Part shown: positions 16,698-25,120 of the stretch, in pieces | Layout: each line of letters opens with the position of its first letter | Position numbering within the stretch: the first letter of the stretch is position 1 | Source of the DNA: Roseovarius marisflavi | Lineage (GTDB): Bacteria; Pseudomonadota; Alphaproteobacteria; Rhodobacterales; Rhodobacteraceae | Direction: 5' to 3' | Length of the DNA stretch: 64,000 nucleotides | NCBI RefSeq assembly: GCF_900142625.1 | Contig: NZ_FRBN01000016.1 | Span: 1-64,000, forward strand | The notes under the pieces: model-generated | What the model was told of the DNA's origin: nothing | Database searches by the model: none | Seen by the model: only the letters and a program-made list of their open reading frames with translations | Program-made: the position numbers and the translations under genes

Positions 16698-17378
16698 ATG
16701 GACGGTTATGCTTTCACTCTTGCCGGGGCCGAATTGACGGCGCTGGCCTCGGGTGCGCTCTATTGGGATGCGCGCAATTTGCTGTGCGTGTCTGATCTTC
16801 ACCTCGGCAAGGCAGAACGGCGCGCGCGCTTGGGCGAGCCACCGCTGCCGCCCTATGAAACCCGCGATACGCTAAGCCGATTGGAAAGCGATCTGCGCCA
16901 GACCGGGGCCAGCACGCTGATCTGCCTTGGCGACAGTTTTGATGACAGCGCCGCGGCGGCGGCCCTGCCCGAGGCGGAAAAGCTATGGATCGCCAAGCTT
17001 CAGGCGGGGCGACGGTGGGTCTGGATCGAGGGCAACCATGATCCGGGGCCGGTCGATCTTGGCGGCGCGCATATGGCCGAATTGCCGGTGCCGCCGCTGG
17101 TCTTTCGCCATATCGCCCGTCCCGGCCAGTGCGGCGAGGTGTCGGGGCATTATCACCCCAAGGTCCGGCTTGCCCTGCGCGGGCGCAGCCTGAGCCGCCC
17201 GGCGTTTCTGCTGGACAGCAACCGCGTGATCCTGCCGGCCTATGGCACCTATACGGGCGGCCTTTACAGCCACGACGAGGTGTTGAGCACGCTCATGCGG
17301 CAAGAGGCCCTTGCGATTTTGACCGGGCCGATGGTGCATGCCACACCAATGCCGCGCCATAACACGCATCGGCCCTGA
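16698..17378 (+). CDS. pdeM: Ligase-associated DNA damage response endonuclease PdeM
   Basis: A 226-residue calcineurin-like metallophosphoesterase. The metal-binding motifs are all present: DLHLGK (33-38), GDSFDD (about 76-81), GNHD (about 113-116), GHYHPK and the C-terminal YGTYTGG. It belongs to the PdeM family, which travels with the Lhr-like helicase. I used the ATG at 16698 because the protein family begins just before the YAFTLAG segment; an in-frame ATG at 16668 adds ten polar residues. The gap to the helicase stop is 97 bp. Confidence 0.88.
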   Translation: MDGYAFTLAGAELTALASGALYWDARNLLCVSDLHLGKAERRARLGEPPLPPYETRDTLSRLESDLRQTGASTLICLGDSFDDSAAAAALPEAEKLWIAKLQAGRRWVWIEGNHDPGPVDLGGAHMAELPVPPLVFRHIARPGQCGEVSGHYHPKVRLALRGRSLSRPAFLLDSNRVILPAYGTYTGGLYSHDEVLSTLMRQEALAILTGPMVHATPMPRHNTHRP

Positions 17379-17392
17379 CAGGCCGCCTCGTG

Positions 17393-18205
17393 TCATTCAA
17401 GCAGCCCTGCCTCGAGAAGGCGCGGACGGTATTTGCGGCTGACGGGGACGCGGTCACCGTTGCGCAGGATGACGAATGTCTTGTTTGCCCCGGCCTGCTC
17501 GACCCCGACAACCGCAGAGAGTGCCACCCAATGCGAGCGATGGGTGCAGATGCCTTCGATCGGGTCCATTTCATCAATCGCGTCCCCAAGCCGAAGGCGG
17601 AGCGTTTCGACCCCGCGATCGGTCGAGACCTCGACGAAATGATCATTGGCAGACAGGCGCATGATTTCGACATCCTCCAGATCAGAGAGCCGCCGATGCA
17701 GGCGCGAGATTGGCACCTCTTCCCGCGCATCGCGACGATATCCCGACGGCTGTTCCAGGCCGATCTGGCGGCGCAAGACGAAGATGCCCCAGGCAATCAC
17801 TAAGATGTTGAGCGCAATACTTGGAAGGCGCAGCTGGTGCAGATCAAGAACCGGATCCATCCAGGCACGCAACCCCCAGATCAGCGGTGCCAGAATGACG
17901 CTCACCATCAGGCCCGCGCCGAGGTCAAACAGGATCGGGCGTCGCTTGCCGAACACTGTAGCCATGGTGGCGCGACTTAGGTAGGCGATCACCAGAGCGC
18001 TGAAAGTCGCCATGCTCCAATAGGCGGATCGCGTCACAAGAGGCATGGTTTCATAGGTGCCAAAGGGCCCGGCAATGACAGCAACAGCAATAGAGACCGC
18101 GACCGTGAACAGGGTCACGGAGGAACAGAATGTAGAAAACGTTTCCACCAAATGGTTTCGAAAGTCAGACCAGTTCAACTCATTCCCCTTATCACACATT
18201 ACCAC
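17393..18205 (-). CDS. Membrane-anchored LytTR-family transcription regulator
   Basis: A 270-residue protein with four predicted membrane helices in its N-terminal 150 residues (for example VTLFTVAVSIAVAVIAGPFG and ALNILVIAWGIFVLRRQIGL) and a C-terminal LytTR DNA-binding domain (about 165-265): VEIMRLSANDHFVEVSTDRG, then IEGICTHRSHWVALSAVVGV and VPVSRKYRPRLLEAG. It has no receiver or kinase domain, so the sensing part is probably the membrane unit. It converges with pdeM (14 bp apart) and is divergent from the thioesterase gene. A second ATG two codons into the sequence (18199) is an alternative start. Confidence 0.88.
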   Translation of the reverse strand: MVMCDKGNELNWSDFRNHLVETFSTFCSSVTLFTVAVSIAVAVIAGPFGTYETMPLVTRSAYWSMATFSALVIAYLSRATMATVFGKRRPILFDLGAGLMVSVILAPLIWGLRAWMDPVLDLHQLRLPSIALNILVIAWGIFVLRRQIGLEQPSGYRRDAREEVPISRLHRRLSDLEDVEIMRLSANDHFVEVSTDRGVETLRLRLGDAIDEMDPIEGICTHRSHWVALSAVVGVEQAGANKTFVILRNGDRVPVSRKYRPRLLEAGLLE

Positions 18206-18295
18206 CTATGCATGTATCAGCCGTCACTTGCTTTTCCAATAAAGGACCGTGACATCCCGTCACTTTATCGTCATCGTAATAACGCAATGTAAGCA

Positions 18296-18736
18296 ATGGG
18301 AATTAAAGCCAGAATGTCCCCTGACATCGCAGACAAAATTCGCAGCAGCTTTGCCGCGCAGAGCATGATGCAGACCCTGGGCGCAACGCTTGGCAGCCTC
18401 TCGGCGGGCCATGTCGAGATTGAAGCGCCGATTTTATCGACAAGCCGCCAGCAGCACGGATTTGGCCATGCCGGTCTGACCTTTGCCATCGGCGACAGCG
18501 CGGCGGGCTATGCCGCACTGTCCGTCATGCCAGAAGGGTTCGAGGTTCTGACCACCGAGATGAAGATCAACCTTTTGGCCCCGGCCAGGGGCGACGCCCT
18601 GATTGCGCGTGGCGCGGTGGTCAAGGCCGGGCGCCGCCTTGTGATCGTGCGCGCGGATGTCTTTGCGCTTGAAGGCGACAAGGAAACCCATATCGCGATG
18701 ATGACCGGCACGATGATGCCAGTGCCGCGCAGCTAG
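18296..18736 (+). CDS. PaaI-family hotdog thioesterase
   Basis: A 146-residue single-domain hotdog protein. The segment QQHGFGHAGLTFAIGDSAAG contains the HGG-like turn and the catalytic-region Asp typical of PaaI-type acyl-CoA thioesterases, and TEMKINLLAPARGDALIARG is the second conserved strand pair. It probably hydrolyses aryl- or acyl-CoA esters in the cytoplasm. The ATG at 18314, with GGGAAT upstream, is an alternative start that would shorten it by six residues; neither has a strong ribosome site. Confidence 0.85.
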   Translation: MGIKARMSPDIADKIRSSFAAQSMMQTLGATLGSLSAGHVEIEAPILSTSRQQHGFGHAGLTFAIGDSAAGYAALSVMPEGFEVLTTEMKINLLAPARGDALIARGAVVKAGRRLVIVRADVFALEGDKETHIAMMTGTMMPVPRS

Positions 18737-18812
18737 CCATACCAACGCCCCCTTTCCCCTGTCAGTGCGATCCGCTAAGCCTGCGGGGACGCATCCAGCC
18801 AAAGGCCAGCCC

Positions 18813-20360
18813 ATGAAACCCGTCCGCCTGCTTACCGGTATCCTGACCGTCGGCGGCTGGACGCTGCTTAGTCGTTTGTTGGGCTTTGTGCGCGATGTGA
18901 TGATCGCAAGCTATCTTGGCCCCGGCGTGATGATGGACAGCTTTGTCGCCGCCTTCCGTCTTCCCAATATGTTTCGCCGCTTCTTTGCCGAGGGCGCGTT
19001 CAACGCGGCCTTCGTGCCGATGTTTTCCAAGCGGCTTGAGGCCGATGAGGATCCGCTTGGCTTTGCCTCACTGGCGATCTCGGGCCTTGGGCTTGTTCTT
19101 TTGGCGCTGACCGGGCTTGCGCTGGTGTTCATGCCGGCCCTTGTCTGGGCCACGGCAGAGGGGTTTGTCGGCGATCAACGCTTTGATATCACGGTTGATT
19201 TCGGGCGCATCGTCTTTCCCTACATCCTGTTCATCTCGCTGGCCGCGCTCTTGTCGGGGACGCTTAATGCGGCCGGGCGCTTTGCCGCCGCTGCCGCCGC
19301 ACCGGTGCTTTTGAACGTGATGCTGATCGCGGCGATGACCGTCGCGGCGCTTGTGGGCGGCAAGGTTGCCACGGCGCTTGTCTGGGCCATTCCCTTTGCC
19401 GGCGTGGCGCAGCTTGTTCTGGTCTGGCAGGCCGCAAGCCGCGCGGGTTTGCATATCCGCCCGGTGCGCCCGCGCTGGACGCCCGCGATGTCGCAACTGG
19501 TGCGCGTCGCCGTGCCCGCCGCCCTTGCCGGGGGGGTGATGCAGGTCAACCTTCTGGTCGGCCAACAAGTCGCCTCGAATTACGACAAGGCGGTGAGCTG
19601 GCTTTATTCAGCGGACCGGCTCTATCAATTGCCGCTTGGGGTGGTCGGCATCGCGGTGGGCATCGTGTTGTTGCCCGATCTGTCGCGACGCCTGAAGTCG
19701 GGCGATGACCGCGGTGCGCGCATGGCCCTGTCGCGCGCGGGCGAGTTGTCGCTGGCCCTCACCGTGCCCTGTGCCCTGGCGCTTATGGTGATCCCGCTTC
19801 AGCTTGTGGCGGTGCTGTTTGAACGCGGCGCCTTTGGCAGCGATGACAGCGCGGCCACCGCCCTTGCCGTGGCGATTTACGGCCTCGGCCTGCCCGCCTT
19901 TGTGATGCAGAAAATCCTGCAACCGCTGTTTTTTGCCCGCGAAGACACCAAGAGCCCGTTTCGCTATGCGGTTGTGGCGATGATCGTGAATGCGGCCCTT
20001 GCCATCGGCCTTGCGATATGGATCGGCTGGATCGCGGCGGCCTTTGCCACCACGCTGGCCGGGTGGGTCATGGTCTGGCAGCTGATGCGCGGCGCGCGCG
20101 CCTTTGGCGATGTGGCCCGGTTTGATAGCCAGTTTTATCGCCGCCTTTGGCGGATCGTGCTGGCCTCTGCCCTGATGGGCGTGGTGCTTTGGGGCGGCGG
20201 CGTTCTGCTTGGGCCGCTGTTCGCGATCGGCGGCTGGCGGTGGCTGGCGCTTTTGGTGCTGCTGGTGGCAGGGGGGATCTCCTACGGTGCCTTCGGCCAG
20301 ATGCTCGGCGCGTTCCGCCTGTCGGAAATCCGCAGCACCCTGCGCCGCTCTCCGCCCTAG
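18813..20360 (+). CDS. murJ: Lipid II flippase MurJ
   Basis: A 515-residue MATE-fold membrane protein with about 14 helices. It matches MurJ/MviN: LLTGILTVGGWTLLSRLLGF, RDVMIASYLGPGVMMDSFVA, AFRLPNMFRRFFAEGAFNAA, VNLLVGQQVASNYDKAVSWL and LYQLPLGVVGIAVGIVLLPD. It moves the undecaprenyl-linked peptidoglycan precursor across the inner membrane. I chose the ATG at 18813, not the in-frame one at 18765, because the conserved N-terminal helix begins there. Its TAG shares bases with the stop of the convergent rhomboid gene (CTAG at 20357-20360). Confidence 0.94.
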   Translation: MKPVRLLTGILTVGGWTLLSRLLGFVRDVMIASYLGPGVMMDSFVAAFRLPNMFRRFFAEGAFNAAFVPMFSKRLEADEDPLGFASLAISGLGLVLLALTGLALVFMPALVWATAEGFVGDQRFDITVDFGRIVFPYILFISLAALLSGTLNAAGRFAAAAAAPVLLNVMLIAAMTVAALVGGKVATALVWAIPFAGVAQLVLVWQAASRAGLHIRPVRPRWTPAMSQLVRVAVPAALAGGVMQVNLLVGQQVASNYDKAVSWLYSADRLYQLPLGVVGIAVGIVLLPDLSRRLKSGDDRGARMALSRAGELSLALTVPCALALMVIPLQLVAVLFERGAFGSDDSAATALAVAIYGLGLPAFVMQKILQPLFFAREDTKSPFRYAVVAMIVNAALAIGLAIWIGWIAAAFATTLAGWVMVWQLMRGARAFGDVARFDSQFYRRLWRIVLASALMGVVLWGGGVLLGPLFAIGGWRWLALLVLLVAGGISYGAFGQMLGAFRLSEIRSTLRRSPP

Positions 20361-21043
20361 TCGTGCCGGATCTTGGCGCGGATTTTCGACCAGCCGCCGG
20401 GGCTTAGGAAGAACGACGCCAGAAACCCGGCGCCAAAGCCCGAGACATCCGCGATCCATGTGCTGCTGCCGCCAAACAACAGGGCAAAGGTCAGTTGAAG
20501 CAGCATCAGAATGCCAATCAGGCTAAAGGCGCGCGATTGATTGGCGCCAAGCTGTCCCAGGCGAAGCCACATCAGATAGGTAAAGCCGCCGATCAGGCCA
20601 TAGACCCCCGGAAAGGCGCCGATAAGCCAGGGCTGATCGCTGACGGTGAGACCATAAACCGCCGCGCCCGTGACCGAGCAGAGGACGAAGAGCACCAGAA
20701 CCGCCCATTGGCGAAACACCTCGCCAATGAATTTGCCCATCGCCAGAAGCAGGACGCCGGAAAACAGCGCGTGGGTAAAGCTGCTATGGACAAAGACATA
20801 GCTGAAAAAGCGGCGAAGGTGCTCGGCGGGAAATATCTGATTTTGCAGCATCCACGCCATGATGTCGCTGTTAAAGCCGTAATCCTCGATCGCCGCAGAG
20901 CGCCAGCCGACGGCCTCGGGGCCGCCGACAAACCCGCGCGCACCAAGCGAAAAAATCGCCTCGACGCCGACGATAACAAGGAAAAGCGCCACTACAACCG
21001 GCGGAACCGGGTTGACGGGGCTTTCGTTTACGGGGTCTGACAT
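20357..21043 (-). CDS. Rhomboid-family membrane protein, probably non-proteolytic
   Basis: A 228-residue six-helix protein with rhomboid topology, including FVHSSFTHALFSGVLLLAMG, which resembles the HxxxxH helix. The catalytic serine motif GxSG reads GAFPGVYGLIGG at about 142-153, with no serine. The catalytic histidine in helix 6 reads ADVSGFGAGFLAS (about 198-210), with no histidine. It should therefore be a pseudoprotease if the alignment holds. I began it at MSDPVNE (21043); a longer reading to 21157 adds unlikely cysteine-rich sequence. It is divergent from trpS. Confidence 0.8.
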   Translation of the reverse strand: MSDPVNESPVNPVPPVVVALFLVIVGVEAIFSLGARGFVGGPEAVGWRSAAIEDYGFNSDIMAWMLQNQIFPAEHLRRFFSYVFVHSSFTHALFSGVLLLAMGKFIGEVFRQWAVLVLFVLCSVTGAAVYGLTVSDQPWLIGAFPGVYGLIGGFTYLMWLRLGQLGANQSRAFSLIGILMLLQLTFALLFGGSSTWIADVSGFGAGFLASFFLSPGGWSKIRAKIRHD

Positions 21044-21116
21044 GCCTGCTCTCCTTGACGGGGCTTTGACGCATGGGTAAGCGAGGCAGGCGAAGAAATC
21101 CAGACGGAGATGACAT

Positions 21117-22145
21117 ATGACCGAAGCAGGCTTCACACCGCGGGTCTTTTCGGGCATTCAGCCCTCGGGCAACCTGCATCTTGGCAATTATCTTGGCGCG
21201 CTCAAGCGCTTTGCCGATGCACAGAACAAGGGCATTCCGTCGATCTATTGCATGGTCGATCTGCATGCGGTCACCGTCTGGCAGGACCCGGCCGAACTGC
21301 GCCACTCCACGCGCGAGCTTGCGGTCGGCTTTATCGCCTCGGGGCTTGACCCGGAAAAATCCATCCTGTTCAACCAGAGCCAGGTCGCCGAACATTCACA
21401 GCTTGCCTGGATTTTCAATTGCGTGGCGCGCATGGGCTGGATGCAGCGCATGACCCAGTTCAAGGACAAGGCGGGCAAGAATGCGCAGAATGCCTCGCTT
21501 GGGCTGTTTGCCTATCCCGCGCTGATGGCGGCCGATATTCTGGCCTATCACGCCACCCATGTGCCGGTCGGCGAGGATCAGAAACAGCATCTCGAACTGA
21601 CCCGCGACATCGCGGCCAAGTTCAACAATGATTTCGGCGTTGATTTCTTTCCGATCACCGAGCCGGTGATCGAGGGCACCGGCACGCGGGTGATGTCGCT
21701 GCGCGATGGCTCGAAGAAGATGTCGAAATCCGACCCTTCCGATATGAGCCGCATCAACCTGACCGATGATGCCGACACGATTGCCAAGAAAATCCGCAAG
21801 GCCAAGACCGACCCGGAGCCGCTTCCCTCCGAGGTGAAGGGGCTGGAAGAGCGCCCCGAGGCGCGCAATCTGGTGAATATCTATGCCGCTCTGGCCGATA
21901 TGAGCGTCGATCAGGTGATGGCAGAGGCCGGCGGCAAGGCGTTTTCCGAGTTCAAGCCGATGCTCGCCGATCTTGCGGTTGAAAAGCTGGCGCCGATTTC
22001 TGGCGAAATGTCCCGGCTGATGACTGATGTGTCCGAGATCGACCGTATCCTTGGCAACGGCGCGGACCGCGCCCGCGCCATCGCCGCGCCGATCCTGCGC
22101 CAGACCTATGAGATCATGGGCATGGTCGGCCCGCGCGAGGTGTGA
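21117..22145 (+). CDS. trpS: Tryptophan--tRNA ligase
   Basis: A 342-residue class Ic aminoacyl-tRNA synthetase that charges tRNA-Trp. The HIGH-like signature is HLGN (21-24) in [18 protein letters not shown] and the KMSKS motif is [11 protein letters not shown] (about 199-209). [13 protein letters not shown] and [20 protein letters not shown] are the tryptophan-binding segments. GGAGATG precedes the start. It converges with the GST gene 10 bp downstream. Confidence 0.97.
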   Translation: MTEAGFTPRVFSGIQPSGNLHLGNYLGALKRFADAQNKGIPSIYCMVDLHAVTVWQDPAELRHSTRELAVGFIASGLDPEKSILFNQSQVAEHSQLAWIFNCVARMGWMQRMTQFKDKAGKNAQNASLGLFAYPALMAADILAYHATHVPVGEDQKQHLELTRDIAAKFNNDFGVDFFPITEPVIEGTGTRVMSLRDGSKKMSKSDPSDMSRINLTDDADTIAKKIRKAKTDPEPLPSEVKGLEERPEARNLVNIYAALADMSVDQVMAEAGGKAFSEFKPMLADLAVEKLAPISGEMSRLMTDVSEIDRILGNGADRARAIAAPILRQTYEIMGMVGPREV

Positions 22146-22155
22146 CAGCCGCTCG

Positions 22156-22791
22156 TCAGCCCAGATCGGGCGCGGTCTTGGCAAATGTATCGTGCGCCTG
22201 CATGGCCCCCCACCACTCGGCGATGCCGGGCACCGACATGACCTCGCCCGCGTCCGGCGTGAGCGAGACATAAAACATGATCGGCCCAAGGAAATAATCC
22301 GCCAGCGTCGGTGCATCGCCCGCCAGCCATTTGGCCTCGCCCTTGTTCTCCATCAGCAGCTTCAAAAGCTTTTCCGACGCCGCAAGCGCGGCCTCGCGCG
22401 CCTCTCCGTTCTGCCCGCCGATGAAATCAGGAAACAGGTGATAGCCCGCCACGCCCACAAGCGCGCCATAGCCATAGCTGTCGATCAGGCCAATCGCCTC
22501 ATTCATGCGCGCGCGCTCCTTGGCATCATTGGGGATCAGCGCCGGTTCCGGCGCGATATCCTCAAGATAGCGGCAGATCGCATCGGTCTCGCGGATGCGC
22601 AGCCCGTCGATATCCATCACCGGCACCTTGCCAAAAGGATGACGCGCCAGATGCTCGGGCTGGCGCGGCTCGCCCGCCAGAACATTGACCGGCACCTGAT
22701 CGTATTGCATGCCCTTATCGGCCAGAACCATGCGCACGGTGCGCACATAGGTTGACCCGTCAAAGCCGTAGAGCGTTGGTTTATCTTTCAT
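22156..22791 (-). CDS. Glutathione S-transferase family protein
   Basis: A 211-residue two-domain GST. The N-terminal thioredoxin-like domain has LYGFDGSTYVRTVRMVLADK and PFGKVPVMDIDGLRIRETDA, with the cis-Pro (KVPV) and the ES/ET motif for the gamma-glutamyl group. The C-terminal helical domain follows from about residue 90, with LAGDAPTLADYFLGPIMFYV. The substrate cannot be read from sequence. It is divergent from rppH with a 219-bp spacer. Confidence 0.88.
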   Translation of the reverse strand: MKDKPTLYGFDGSTYVRTVRMVLADKGMQYDQVPVNVLAGEPRQPEHLARHPFGKVPVMDIDGLRIRETDAICRYLEDIAPEPALIPNDAKERARMNEAIGLIDSYGYGALVGVAGYHLFPDFIGGQNGEAREAALAASEKLLKLLMENKGEAKWLAGDAPTLADYFLGPIMFYVSLTPDAGEVMSVPGIAEWWGAMQAHDTFAKTAPDLG

Positions 22792-23010
22792 TTCTCCCTC
22801 CCTTTCACTGGACCATATTGCAGCGGGCGCATATCATATGCCTTGCCCTCTTCAGTCCCGGCCCAAAGATAGAAGGGGACCACGCCACGCGCAAATCAAT
22901 CCGTCTTGAGGCCGGATTTCAAAGCGATCGACGCCCCGCGCCCGCCACCGCTTGACCTTGCCCGCGCCGCGCCGCACTCTGCTGCCAACCCTGTCCTCAA
23001 AAGGCCCGCC

Positions 23011-23493
23011 ATGACCCCCGAAGAGATTGCCAGACTGCCCTATCGTCCCTGCGTCGGCGTCATGCTGACCAATGCCGAGGGCCATGTTTTTGTCGGCCAG
23101 CGGATCGACAATGAAACCGCCGCCTGGCAGATGCCGCAAGGCGGGGTTGATCCCGGAGAGGCAGCCCGCGACGCCGCTCTGCGCGAATTGTGGGAGGAAA
23201 CCGGCGTTACGGCCGACAAGGTGCGGATCGAGGCGGAAACTGCGGATTGGATTCCCTACGAACTTCCGCATGACCTTGTGCCGCGCCTCTGGAAGGGACG
23301 CTATCGCGGGCAGGCGCAGAAATGGTTTCTACTGCGCTTTCTGGGCACCGACAGCGATGTGAATATCATCACCGATCACCCCGAGTTTTCAGAGTGGCGC
23401 TGGTTGCCACCCCAGGATCTTGAGGCCAATATCGTCCCCTTCAAACGCAAGGTTTACGCCCGCGTTCTGGCCGAGTTCGGCCCGTTGCTGTGA
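23011..23493 (+). CDS. rppH: RNA pyrophosphohydrolase RppH (Nudix)
   Basis: A 160-residue Nudix hydrolase. The box GX5EX7REUXEEXGU is met by [17 protein letters not shown] then WEETGV (44-66). The signature [20 protein letters not shown] and WQMPQGGVD are characteristic of RppH, which removes pyrophosphate from the 5' end of mRNA to start decay. The chosen ATG at 23011 gives the normal family length; an upstream in-frame ATG at 22906 would add 35 Pro/Ala-rich residues. It overlaps the next gene by 4 bp. Confidence 0.93.
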   Translation: MTPEEIARLPYRPCVGVMLTNAEGHVFVGQRIDNETAAWQMPQGGVDPGEAARDAALRELWEETGVTADKVRIEAETADWIPYELPHDLVPRLWKGRYRGQAQKWFLLRFLGTDSDVNIITDHPEFSEWRWLPPQDLEANIVPFKRKVYARVLAEFGPLL

Positions 23494-24038
23494 TCCGCGC
23501 GGCGCTTATTGGCGCGCTGTGCCTGACGGCGGGACCGGGGCTTGCGCTGTCGTGCATGGCGCCGGATGTGGCGAAAACCTATGCCCGCGCGGCCGAGGCC
23601 GACGAGAGTTATGTGGTGGTGCGGGGTCGGCTGACCTTTGATGCCACGCAACTGCCCAAGACCGACTGGCAAAACCAGCAAGCCACGCCGCCTCATACCC
23701 CGATTGCGGCCCGGATCACCGGACAAGCCCTGTCACTAACGGGGTTCGATCTCCCGTTTGAACGCGACATCACCCTTGATGTGCAATGTTTCGGCCCCTG
23801 GTGCGCAGGCGCTGCCACTGAGACCGACTACCTCGGCTTTCTCGAACAACGCGAAACTGGCTACGTGCTGGTGCTTGATCCCTGTGGCGGCATGGGCTTT
23901 GCCAATCCGACGCCCGAGATGCTGGACCGGGTCAAAACCTGTTTCCAAGGCGGGCCTTGCGTGTTAGGTGACACTCATTATTACAGTGATACCGGAAGAC
24001 CCAAGATGAAGCCGAATATAGGCGGATGGGCCTTGTAA
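23490..24038 (+). CDS. Secreted protein of unknown function, possibly with an altered C-terminus
   Basis: A 182-residue exported protein, starting with GTG inside the stop region of rppH (GTGA overlap), so the two are translationally coupled. The signal peptide [20 protein letters not shown] leads to a mature part with seven cysteines or so, for example [34 protein letters not shown] and [10 protein letters not shown] do not recognise a named domain. The last 20 residues after GGPC look unlike the rest and run straight into a region of atypical base composition, so the original C-terminus may have been replaced by the neighbouring insertion. Confidence 0.7.
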   Translation: MIRAALIGALCLTAGPGLALSCMAPDVAKTYARAAEADESYVVVRGRLTFDATQLPKTDWQNQQATPPHTPIAARITGQALSLTGFDLPFERDITLDVQCFGPWCAGAATETDYLGFLEQRETGYVLVLDPCGGMGFANPTPEMLDRVKTCFQGGPCVLGDTHYYSDTGRPKMKPNIGGWAL

Positions 24039-24371
24039 ATAAGGGGTATCGGCATGCAAACGGGCGGCGTGGACGGGCGCTGGTGAAGTTTACAGTGAAT
24101 GATAAAAACGGGGCGAAAATGGCGATTGGGGCGATTTTCGGGGCGTGTGGGGACGCAGGGTGCAAAACGCGCGAAACCCTATCAAAATATGATTTAACGG
24201 GCTGTCAAAGGGGTGTTTTGGGGGCTGTTAAGGGGGCTGAGAGAGGTCCGGAACTGCGAAGTGAGCCGCGCAGTTCGCAGATGACTTCGCAGAAAGAGAT
24301 TACCGTTTTAATATCAGAGGTATGGCATTTTCAGCCTGACGCATGATGACGCGCGAACTGCGAAGTGATTT
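24039..24371. other. Non-coding stretch at the left edge of the prophage-like island
   Basis: I see no convincing gene. A 106-codon open frame from 24026 to 24346 has no start signal, no recognisable motif and an unusual composition. The stretch is poorer in G+C than the flanks in places and ends with a set of direct and inverted copies of CTGCGAAGT-like sequences. I found no tRNA fragment that would mark an attachment site. Confidence 0.6.
24251..24368. repeat. Direct and inverted repeats, GAACTGCGAAGTGA family
   Basis: GAACTGCGAAGTGA occurs exactly at 24251-24264 and 24355-24368. Between them CGCAGTTCGC (24269-24278) is the exact reverse complement of bases in the second copy (24353-24362), and ACTTCGCAG (24284-24292) is the reverse complement of CTGCGAAGT. 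The cluster resembles iterons or multi-site operators. Confidence 0.85.
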
Positions 24372-24884
24372 TCAGCGTTGAAGGGCGCTATCGCCGGAAA
24401 GGTACTGGGCGAAGCGGCGCTGATGCCAGCGCAGCGGTTCGATGTCATCCGAGCCTATGGCGCGGGCAACCTGATTGTGGCAAATCAGGTCGAGATAGCG
24501 CATGATCGGCCGCTCTCTTGCCTCGATCGACAGGACCTCGGCGCGCATTTCGCGCAGGTCATCCGGCGTTGGATCGCCACGCATCGCGAGGATGCGTTCA
24601 AGCGAAAGAAACTCTCCGGCAAGACCGTTGTGCTGGCGCGCCTTCACTCCGAGACGCAGCACCTGGTCAAGGGCCTGCATCCCTGCCACGGCAGCGCCCG
24701 CCAGGAGCGGAACCCACGCCGACGATTGTGCCAGAAGCGCGACAACAACAGACGAGCCCGCCAGGAGGGAGAGCGCCGAAAAGGTGTTTGACCAAGCCTC
24801 AAAAAAACGCTCGCGCAGGCGATGATAGCGCACCGAGCGTTGCAGATGACAGCTCAGGTCGTGGCGTTCTTCGTCGACGGTCAT
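24372..24884 (-). CDS. Two-TM SLATT-like protein of the prophage island
   Basis: A 170-residue protein. The N-terminal helix SVRYHRLRERFFEAWSNTF is followed by two membrane helices (about 35-53 and 57-76) joined by a short turn, then about 90 residues of charged helices with LRWHQRRFAQYLSGDSALQR at the end. This layout (YHxxRxxFF helix, 2-TM hairpin, long helical tail) agrees with the SLATT family of putative pore-forming effectors that occur in nucleotide-signalling defence systems and in prophages. Start ATG 24884 has AAGGATAGG just upstream. No nucleotide cyclase or sensor gene is near, so a role in defence is only a hypothesis. Confidence 0.55.
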   Translation of the reverse strand: MTVDEERHDLSCHLQRSVRYHRLRERFFEAWSNTFSALSLLAGSSVVVALLAQSSAWVPLLAGAAVAGMQALDQVLRLGVKARQHNGLAGEFLSLERILAMRGDPTPDDLREMRAEVLSIEARERPIMRYLDLICHNQVARAIGSDDIEPLRWHQRRFAQYLSGDSALQR

Positions 24885-24889
24885 GTGAC

Positions 24890-25075
24890 CTATCCTTCTT
24901 CTTCGCCCTGCCCCCTGTCCGGCTTGCACGCGGGGGCGGGACGGGTGGGTGATACGTCGAACCCGCCACGCTTGCCCTCGCTGTAATCGAGGCTGTCGTT
25001 GCGCGTGTTGTTCGACGGTGTCTGGTGCTTGCCGTCATCGCGGGACGGTCTGGCCGGTGTCTTTCTGTCTACCAT
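24890..25075 (-). CDS. Small hydrophilic protein upstream of the SLATT-like gene
   Basis: A 61-codon frame ending 5 bp before the SLATT-like gene. The product is charged and Pro/Lys/Arg-rich (MVDRKTPARPSRDDGKHQT...), with no membrane segment and no family I recognise. GAAAGAGAG lies about 10 bases before the ATG, a fair ribosome site, and the tight spacing suggests translational coupling. In high-GC DNA an open frame of this length can be chance. Confidence 0.4.
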   Translation of the reverse strand: MVDRKTPARPSRDDGKHQTPSNNTRNDSLDYSEGKRGGFDVSPTRPAPACKPDRGQGEEEG

Positions 25076-25120
25076 ATCGGTGGGCTCTCTTTCATATGAA
25101 GTTAACGCGCCGCGCGGGGA

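Noticed and set aside
24026-24346. A 106-residue plus-strand frame at the left edge of the island
   Set aside because: No ribosome site, no similarity that I recognise, and it covers the repeat region; a chance frame is more likely.
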